From Erinaceus europaeus (Eukaryota > Chordata > Mammalia > Eulipotyphla > Erinaceidae): a stretch of DNA of 64,000 nt. Shown piece after piece: positions 56,671 through 64,000 of this stretch (its first letter is position 1; each line of letters starts with the position of its first letter). A program made the translations under genes and the position numbers. Location of the stretch: contig NC_080179.1 in assembly GCF_950295315.1 (NCBI RefSeq), forward strand, positions 77,080,303 to 77,144,302. The letters are read 5' to 3'. Under the pieces are notes generated by a model that searched no databases, was not told where the DNA came from, and worked only from the letters and a program-made list of their open reading frames with translations.

Positions 56671-57559
56671 TCTTGTTTCCTTGTTCATTAACTGACCCTC
56701 TGAGAGGCAAGTGGTTTGAACATTTTATTTGATTACATGGTGCACTTAGGCAAAAAAAAAAACAAAACACCAAAAAAAACTACGGATAAACTGTTGCTTT
56801 GACAAGGGTAAAAATCCAGATGTGCAAGCAAGTTTAGAAAACAAGTTATTATGGAGTGATAGATGTCACAAGGCGAGGAGTTGCAGGAACAGCACAATCA
56901 TCAAATCAGAGAAGCTTCCAGGCTCAGGAGAGACAGAATTTTTCATCATTAAATTGTAATTCCACTTAATTACTTTCTAAGCTAGGCATTTTAGTCATTC
57001 TGTCAAGCTAATAATTCTTAGTAAATTTAAAAGAAGCAGTATTCTAGGATAGGAAAGAGAAAACAATCTATTTATGCCTGACTTTTCTATGAGTTATCCA
57101 CAGTGATCCTTTACCAGAGCTGGTCTTATAATCTATTTGCTCAACATATGAAGAAAAAAAAAAAAACTGACAGCTTTGCACATTAGTTTTCTCATTTTCA
57201 AAGTGAAGGTCAAAATTGCACTTACCTCAAGGGTCACTGAAAGATGAAATGAGTTAATACAGAAACATACACACAAAACAATTGCAACAATACCCACAAA
57301 GATGTCAACACTCATTTAGTTCATATTTGGTTACATATTGAGTAGTGTAACTGATGTCAAATGCAGACATACACATAAGAAACTCCTCTTTCTATATGAG
57401 CAAAGTCATGTACGGGGATAAGCAGAAAAAGGCGGATGCAGGCACACCCCAAATGAACACCAAGGGGGAACTGGAGGCATGATAAGATCCCTCTTCTTTT
57501 TCCTCAAATATTTACATGCATGCAACTCATATGTAGTTTTTATTAATATGAGTATTTTT

Positions 57560-57724
57560 ATTTTTTTAATATTTTATTAATTTATTAATGAGAAAGACAG
57601 GAGAGAGAGAGAGAGAGAAAGAGCCAGACATCACTCTGGTACATGTGCTGCCGGGGATTGAACTCAGGACCTCCTGCTTGAGAGTCTAGTGCTTTAGCCA
57701 CTGTGCCACCTCCCAGACCACAGT
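57560..57724 (-). repeat. Old SINE, antisense
   Basis: GAGAAAGACAGGAGAGAGAG, GCCGGGGATTGAACTCAGGA, GCTTTAGCCACTGTGCCACC. Confidence 0.7.
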
Positions 57725-58029
57725 ATGAGTATTTTTCTACATGGTATTTGCCTCAAGAAATATCTATTAAAAATAAAATTACATGAAAATATAAATATGG
57801 TGCTAAGGCTCCTCCTCACTGGCTTACTGATATACAAGCTGCTAATACAGAAATCGTCAAATGCAAACAAGCAGATAACAGACAGTGTTAGTGATACTAA
57901 CATGGGTTATTCATGCAAAGTCATGTGGCTCTGTTGTATATGGTCTCACAATGCTAATGACTGATATAGGTAAATCATGCATATATATATATATAATATA
58001 CACATTATTTTATTTTTATTACTACTACT

Positions 58030-58312
58030 TCCTGGGGTACTGCATTCTAAATCCACTGCTCCTGGAGACCATTTTTTTCCTTTGTTGTTGTTGTTATTGT
58101 TATTGTTGAACAGGACAGAAAGAGTGAAAGAGGAGGGGAAGACAGAGAGGGGGAGAGAAAGACAGACACCTGCAGACCTGCTTCACTGCCTGTGAAGCGA
58201 CTCCCCCCTGCAGGTGGGGAGCCAAGGGCTCGAACCGGGATCTTTGCAGCCTGTCCCCGCACTTCGTGCCATGTGTGCTTAACCTGCTGTGCTGTCTGGC
58301 CACTGTGTACAT
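58030..58312 (-). repeat. tRNA-derived SINE
   Basis: Antisense copy: ATCCACTGCTCCTGGAGACC module, GTTGTTGTTGTTATTGTTAT tail, body, B box on the minus strand (GGTTCGAGCCC), head end GCTGTGCTGTCTGGCC. Confidence 0.88.
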
Positions 58313-58324
58313 TATTTTTAAAAA

Positions 58325-58482
58325 CACTTTGAGAGATACTATTGAGTTGAAGAAATAGAGCCCATGCTTTGCTATGGGCAATAACCCAGGCTTGAACCTG
58401 GCCCCCACTGCTCTAGAGGAATCTTTTGTGCTTTAGTCTCTCTCACTATTTCTGCCTTTATGTCTCTGTCTTAAAGAAGAAA
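58325..58482 (+). repeat. Old SINE, sense
   Basis: TATTGAGTTGAAGAAATAGA, CCAGGCTTGAACCTGGCCCC, TTTTGTGCTTTAGTCTCTCT. Confidence 0.55.
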
Positions 58483-58641
58483 AGCTATTGAATACTAACT
58501 ACTTGTGAAGAAAGAAAGCAATGACAAAATCAGTGAATCATACCAAATGCCACACTCTGCTTTCAGAATGCACATCCACTGAGAGCACAACCCAGGACCA
58601 TTGGTGAGTGGAGTGAATTCACAGGTTCTCTACGTACTTAC

Positions 58642-58706
58642 CCACCAAACGCCTGGAGGGCAGAGAATTGGGAAGCCTTCAGTCCACTGCCACTGACTAT
58701 TTGAGC
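58642..58706 (-). CDS. UNC13C: Probable UNC13C exon upstream of the [10 protein letters not shown] exon
   Basis: This 65-nt segment sits between a strong pyrimidine-rich acceptor (TCTCTCCCTTCGCTCCAG) and a near-consensus donor GTAAGTACG. Read at phase 0 it encodes AQIVSGSGLKASQFSAL then QAFG and leaves two bases (GG). The exon at 18744 begins with exactly one completing base, giving Gly then AGRGLYG. Both the splice signals and the phase fit, and no in-frame stop occurs. I do not recall the peptide with certainty from a known UNC13C protein, so membership rests on strand, signals and phase. Confidence 0.6.
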
Positions 58707-59874
58707 CTGGAGCGAAGGGAGAGAGAAGACAAGACAAAACAGAGATGTTGAGCATAGGACAGCAGTGTCTGCAAATCTGGGGCACAGGCTACTGCACTAG
58801 ACACAGGGATACCTACTAAGACAGATGCTAAAGCCAGGGTCAGCTCCAAGTCAAAGCCTTCGTGTTGTGTTTGTTTATTTGTTTATTTGCCTTGACTGAG
58901 TCTAGGTTTTCAAATTAGCTGTCAGCCTTTATATCATAAGTCAAAGATCATTTGCCCTTTTGAAACAACTTGGCAGGTGCAGCAGAGGTGAGGGGTCAGC
59001 TGGGGAGATGAGGCCGCGTGCGGTTTGACTGTAGCAGACCCGTGGTTGGCAGAGTAAGCTAGAGGCGGCACAGCTGGCAGGGGTGACCCCTGCAGAGATG
59101 CAGCATGTCAGGGCCACACCCAGGGGATGATTCAAAGAGGGAAAGCTTGGGTGACATGCACAGTTCACGACTGAAACAGAGGCACCAGAACAGGTCCAAC
59201 AGGCCACACACAAACAGGTACGAAAGACAGGGGTTCTCCACCCCCACCCCCTGCAGAAGGGCAGAAAGGAAGTAGGTTTAAAACCTTGTCATCCACAGAA
59301 CCGCTTTCTGAAAGAGAATCGGGAAGAAAAGGGATACAGGTTAGATGACAGGCGTTTCAAGTTATCACTTAAGCACACACAGGAACAAAGGATGTCACTG
59401 TGTCACACCACTGAAAGTCAAGAATGATTTTCAGGTCTGAACTCAAAAGAATGGGTAGCTGCCCCTTGGAGACTTAAAGAGCTGAAAAATATGTCCAGGC
59501 TCTTGGGAAATAGAAAAAGGTGATTTCAGGACTTAATGGAAGAGCTCCCCCCTTTGTGGAGGCTAATGCCATTGGCTCAGAAATTGTGGTCTCCAGCTGG
59601 GCGCTTGTACTTAGACTGGGCCAAACACTAAATTCTCTAAAGTCTAGACCCAACTGTAAATTGGGTGAACTGTAAACTGTAAAAGGGCTGCTAGTAAATT
59701 GTCTCTTTGCCTCAGCTACGTGCAGATGATAAAACTATTATCAGTTCATGTGAAAATCAGCCTTTGAAAAGCATGCTTCCTTAATTAATTTTTTGTTATG
59801 ATTTCTATTATAGAATCTGAGAACTTTAAGATTAATTAAAGATATTATGTTTTGCAATTAGAAAAGTGTATCTA

Positions 59875-60300
59875 GGGCCATGTGGTGGCTCAACTGGTAC
59901 ACATGCTATCATGCACAATGACCCATTCAAGCCTGAAATCTCTCTCTCTTTCTTATTTATTTGCCTCCAGGATTATTGCAGGGGCTCGGTGCCTACACTA
60001 TGAATCCACTGCTCCTGGAAGCCATTTTTCCCATTTTGTTGCCCTTGTTGTCATTATTGTTATTGTTGCCAATGATGTTGTTGTTAGGTAAGACAGAAAT
60101 CTAGAGAGGAGGGAAGACTGAGAGGGGGAGAGAAAGACAGACACCTGCAGACTTGCTTCACCACCTGTGAAGCGACTCCCCTGCAGGTGGGGAGCCGGGG
60201 TCCTTACGCTGGTCCTTGCACTTTTCACCACCTGCACTTAACCCACTGCACTACCACCATACCCCCCAGTATCTCTCTCTCTCTATCAAAAAGAAATTTT
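59875..60300. repeat. SINE nested inside another SINE
   Basis: The outer sense unit begins GGGCCATGTGGTGGCTCAAC and its CT body is cut at ATCTCTCTCTCTTTC (59940-59954). An antisense tRNA-derived SINE follows, from GCCTCCAGGATTATTGCAGG to GCACTACCACCATACCCCCC. The outer body resumes at ATCTCTCTCTCTCTATC (60270). The repeated ATCTCTCTCTCT is probably the target duplication. Confidence 0.8.
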
Positions 60301-60609
60301 AAAAAGGAAAGAAAAACATGGCTGCTGGGAATGTCACTAGAAACAATAAGTCTGAGAAGTGAGTAATCATCCAAGTTTTCAAATGACAAGAGAGGGAACA
60401 CAAACCTGGGACTGGGACTCCTGATCTGTTGCTCTTTAGATCAATCCAATAATTCAAGTAACCTGAACAGGGTAATTAGAGGTTTTAAGACACAGTTCTC
60501 CTGTGCAGTTTAAAACAATTCAAAGGGCTAGTAATTCTTAGGCTCAACTGCCCATGGACTCAGATGGTTGAATAATGGATCAACGAATCGTTTTAAAATC
60601 AGGGGTGAG

Positions 60610-60888
60610 GGGAGTTGGGCAGTAGTGAAGCAGGTTAAGTGCACGTGGTGCAAAGTGCAAGGACCTGTGTAAAGATCCGGGTTCGAGCCCCTGGCTCCCC
60701 ACCTGCAGGGGAGTCGCTTCACAGGTGGTGAAGCAGGTCTGCAGGTGTCTGTCTTTCTCTCCCCCTCTCTGTCTTCCCCTCTTCTCTACATTTCTCTCTA
60801 TCCTATCCAACAACGATGATATAAATAACAACAATAATAATAACTACAACAACAATTAAAAAAACAAGGACAACAAAAGTGAAAATAA
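60610..60888 (+). repeat. tRNA-derived SINE
   Basis: GGAGTTGGGCAGTAGTGAAG head, B box GGTTCGAGCCCC, body, then AACAACAATAATAATAACTA tail. Confidence 0.9.
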
Positions 60889-61921
60889 AAATCAGGGCTG
60901 AATCTGCAAGGGTTGGGAGGGTACTCTACTCTTTATCTTATATATTACTGTCATTACTCTAAAACAATAATTCAGCTTTGGTTGTTAAGCTAGAGGAAAG
61001 TCTTTATGAATGCTAGCAGAGTGCCAGAGTTGCAGTGAATCTGAAATTATGTGGTTCACACCCTCATTTTCATAGATGAGATCCTGGGAGAGTATGATCT
61101 GGCCAAGGTGATGTGATTCAATGACAATGTTTATTCATGAAGATCCAAACGTCCTTTTGACTCCCTAAGTATGGGTTGATTATCATAACTGTTTTCTGTG
61201 CTAGTTTAGAGATTTTAAAAAGTCTCAGTATCATACTGTTGAATATAAAGCAGGATAAATCAAAATATAACAAAAGACCGATCTTGTTTATAGACATGAA
61301 TATTTAAAATAGTTTAAATACAGAAAATAAAACTCATTGTCCTACAAGGTGAAATATGCATGGAAATTTTTAAGAAAAAATTTATTTTAAATCCTCCAGA
61401 AACTAGTAGTGATATAAAGGTTGGTTGGGGAATAAGTGTCTGAATTTCAACAAGCTCAATAAACACTAGAGATTCCAAAGGCCTCTAAGTAACCTGCAAA
61501 ACTGATACGAGATGGAATCGAAGTGAGATCCCTTTAACTTAGCAAGTTTTATAAATATTATTTTCAGACGCATAAACTAGAGAATGAAATATTAAGGCAT
61601 TTAGTTTGTCACCGACTGTCACCTTTAAAAGCAAATAAATGTGTGTTACCACTGTGTTTTCTCTAAATGTAGTGGAATACTATTCAGCTATTAACAACAA
61701 TAGTCATTACCACTATTTAAAATTACTTCTGTAAGTTCTGACCCGTGTATTAGAACAAATGAAATAAATAAAATAATGTTACAAGGCTAATAGTGGCGCC
61801 ATTCCTATCTTCAAGGAACTATGATGTTATAAACAGAAAGCAAATACATCATCCAGGAAAATATTATGGCTAATAAGTAGTGAAGAAGGCATATATTCAA
61901 TGCAGAAATAATGAGTTTCTT

Positions 61922-62191
61922 TTTTTTCATTTACTCCTTTTTGTTGCCCTTGTTGTTTTATTGTTGTAGTTATTATTATTGTCATCGTTGTTGGATAGGA
62001 CAGAGAGAAATGGAGAGAGGAGGGAAATACAGAGAGGGGGAGAGAAAGACAGACACCTGCAGACCTGCTTCACCGCCTGTGAATCGACTCCCCTGCAGGT
62101 AGGGAGCTGGGGGCTCGAACTGGGATCCTTACACCGGTCCTTGTGCTTTGCACCACACGCGCTTAACCCGCTGTGCTACCGCCCGACTCCC
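61922..62191 (-). repeat. tRNA-derived SINE with exact target duplication
   Basis: Antisense copy from TTTTTTTCATTTACTCC to GCTACCGCCCGACTCCC, flanked by ATGAGTTTCTT at 61911-61921 and 62192-62202. Confidence 0.92.
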
Positions 62192-62664
62192 ATGAGTTTC
62201 TTATTTATTACTTAATGTGCCCAGTGCAGAGATAAGGTAATAAGTTACCTACTATTTACAAAGCAAAATTAATTCATGGGGAGCAGCATGATGAGTGTGC
62301 AAATGCTTTACAAAACAAAGACATAAATTGTGACTTTTTATTATTTTATTGTAATTATTCAAGACTTTAGTATTGCCTGTGGTTGATAGCTAAGCTCCAC
62401 TTCGACTTCCTGCTGAGACAAGGTAGTCTCATCTTTGTCGATGGTTCTTCAACTACTAAATCTCCTCACAAGTTTGGCTTCTGCATTCACTGCTTCCGTT
62501 TCAGCTGTTCATTCATGGAGAGCCTATTATGTTTACTGGCTAGCTACCTGCACATTCTTTTTGGTTCTTCCTTATCACTTCCTGCAAAATTTCCCCAATA
62601 AAAACTTTTCTCAGATGCAAATGTGATCATATCATTTCCTCTTTTAAAATTCAGGGGAGAGAAA

Positions 62665-62762
62665 ATAATGGTGATGCAAAAGGCTTTCATGCCTGATTCT
62701 CTGAGGTCCCACTTTCAATCCCCGGTACCACCATCAACTAAATCAATAAGCAAATAATGAGA
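62665..62762 (+). repeat. Old SINE fragment, sense
   Basis: TGGTGATGCAAAAGGCTTTC, ACTTTCAATCCCCGGTACCA, AAATCAATAAGCAAATAATG. Confidence 0.5.
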
Positions 62763-63036
62763 TTACTTCATCTAACTTCTTCAAGTGGAATTTCTTTTTG
62801 TTTCTGAAGCTTCTTTGAAATGTGACTCCTCTATCTGCAGTGTGCTACAGCTCAGCTTCCATGGATTTCTGGTCTTTGCACACTTGCGTCTCTGCCTCCC
62901 ACACATTCATCCTGGATAACATCTATCTTTGGTGAATCTCTTCATCTATGTTCCTCCTAGATATGATCACCAAAATAACAGCTCGTTATCTCGTTTCCTC
63001 AACTTCTACGTTCCTATGCAAATACGTAAATATATC

Positions 63037-63038
63037 AT

Positions 63039-63070
<32 letters not shown>

Positions 63071-63152
63071 ACACACACACACTCACACACACACACTCAC
63101 ACACACACACTCACACACACACTCTCACACACACACACACACACACACATAT
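63037..63152. repeat. CA microsatellite with TCACA interruptions
   Basis: About 115 bp of (CA)n broken by regularly placed T (ACACTCACAC), ending ATATATACACAC. Confidence 0.95.
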
Positions 63153-63349
63153 ATACACACGTAGATATGTATTTCTATGGGGAAAGAAGAAACACTCCTC
63201 AACATAGTAACATTATGAACCCCATAGGACGAGCCCATAACCAGAGCTGCACTGATTGGTCAACGTTTCAAGTTTCTGCTTTAAAAACTGGAAGTGGACA
63301 ATAACATCTATTCTCAAAACATACCGATTTTCCAGAACAAAAAAGACAA

Positions 63350-63605
63350 GAAAAAGACACTAGAAGAATTTAAACTGGTATGGAAGAAGCTAAACAAAGA
63401 TGGTTTGCAGATGAGATGGTATTGTGCACGGGAAGCTCTAAAGACTGCACCACAGATCTGTGAGAATCCCAAACTAAATTCAGTGCACTTTGCTGTGGGC
63501 TGGATCTCAGACTTCTAACCTCCAGAAAATAAATTGCTGTCATGATGTGTCATTCAGTTTATGGAACATTTTCACATCATCTCTAGCAAACTAATGTAAT
63601 TTTAA
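63350..63605 (+). repeat. Possible old MaLR-type LTR 3' end
   Basis: ACCTCCAGAAAATAAATTGC, then TTCAGTTTATGGAACATTTT and CTAGCAAACTAATG, resembles the polyadenylation region and terminus of MST/MLT-type mammalian LTRs. A 74-codon frame at 63294-63518 overlaps it and is probably meaningless. Confidence 0.35.
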
Positions 63606-63765
63606 ATACTCAGATAAATCCATATATAAAGATGTGAATTGATTCATCACTCATAGTAAAAAATTGAAAAGCATGCATGAAGAATTATAAAAATACAGTT
63701 TAAAAATAATGCTCTATAGTCTTGGCACAATCATAGTGTACCTTTATAATAACCTAGGGAATATT

Positions 63766-63790
63766 CACACACACACACACGCATATATAT
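63766..63790. repeat. Short CA/TA repeat
   Basis: (CA)n then GCATATATATG. Confidence 0.85.
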
Positions 63791-64000
63791 GATTTTACAT
63801 ATAGTTGCCTAGTATAGTAAAATTCTGGTTAGGCTTCTGTGACTGCATGCCCTTTAATGTCTCATCCAATGGCCCTTGTCATAAGAATCATATCATATCA
63901 CAAGGTCATTTTGCAGATCAGTGCCTTAATGGCTTTAATACAGGAAGGACTACAATGTATCCATTTATTTTATACTAAATACTCCACTCCAAATTCATAC

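Larger units (their letters stand above)
18745..58641 (-). other. UNC13C: Giant UNC13C intron (about 39.9 kb)
   Basis: Spans from the donor GTAAGT at 58641 to the acceptor at 18745. Codon phase closes without any exon between (2 + 1 bases), so no constitutive exon is required. The stretches 18750-20080, 26270-26720, 30720-31370, 32880-34380, 36520-38340, 51000-52000 and 56680-57550 have no gene or repeat that I can name. Confidence 0.7.
58707..64000 (-). other. UNC13C: Upstream UNC13C intron, 3' part
   Basis: Follows from the acceptor at 58707. Apart from SINEs, CA repeats and a possible LTR end, 58720-59870, 60900-61900 and 62200-62660 show nothing I can assign. Confidence 0.6.

Noticed and set aside
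62929..63304. His/Thr-rich open frames
   Set aside because: Read from the CA microsatellite.
63294..63518. 74-codon frame as a small gene
   Set aside because: No recognisable domain. It overlaps an LTR-like polyadenylation region and sits next to microsatellite sequence.

Overview
This window is non-coding-rich mammalian chromosomal DNA. It is AT-rich and intron-dense, full of tRNA-derived SINEs, decayed LINE-1 copies, solitary retroviral LTRs and long simple repeats. There are no bacterial-type genes, operons or CRISPR arrays. The dominant SINE has a tRNA-like head, a CT-rich body and a CAACAACAATAATAA-type tail. I associate this SINE with erinaceid hedgehogs; that is recognition from memory and was not tested by search. 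A 200-base run of N (7882-8081) shows the source is an assembled scaffold.

The only convincing protein-coding content is on the minus strand: four exons of one UNC13 (Munc13) family gene. In transcript order they are 58706-58642 (65 nt), 18744-18666 (79 nt), 13153-13082 (72 nt) and 497-278 (220 nt). Splice sites and codon phases agree across all four (2/1, 0/0, 0/0, then leaving at phase 1). The last exon encodes nearly the whole C1 (phorbol ester/diacylglycerol) zinc domain with every zinc ligand intact. Details such as [14 protein letters not shown] and KCLECGVKC, plus an intron of about 40 kb, favour UNC13C over UNC13A or UNC13B. UNC13C primes synaptic vesicles at presynaptic active zones.

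Layout: 1-13081 holds the C1 exon, then an intron with SINEs, old L1 3'-UTR pieces, the N gap and a 1.7-kb TCTCC-type polypyrimidine tract. 13082-18744 holds two short exons separated by SINEs and a solo LTR (17300-17810). 18745-58641 is one very large intron. It carries a broken L1 5' half (about 27911-30700), an L1 3' half (about 43080-45210), a HAL1-like relic (45850-46990), three more solo LTRs (27426-27904, 49679-50354, 56013-56670), a 188-bp near-identical duplication, a GGA/GAA trinucleotide tract and a 0.8-kb CCTTTC tract. 58707-64000 is upstream intron with SINEs, CA repeats and a possible old MaLR LTR end.

The most notable points are these. All four solo LTRs start TGTTGG, end in CA and are flanked by perfect 6-bp target duplications. 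One of them carries a near-perfect 5' half of tRNA-Gly including the A box. A SINE has its tRNA-like promoter segment amplified into four exact-length 44-bp units. The large polypyrimidine tracts repeatedly sit inside or against SINE copies. I see no undescribed multi-gene system here.
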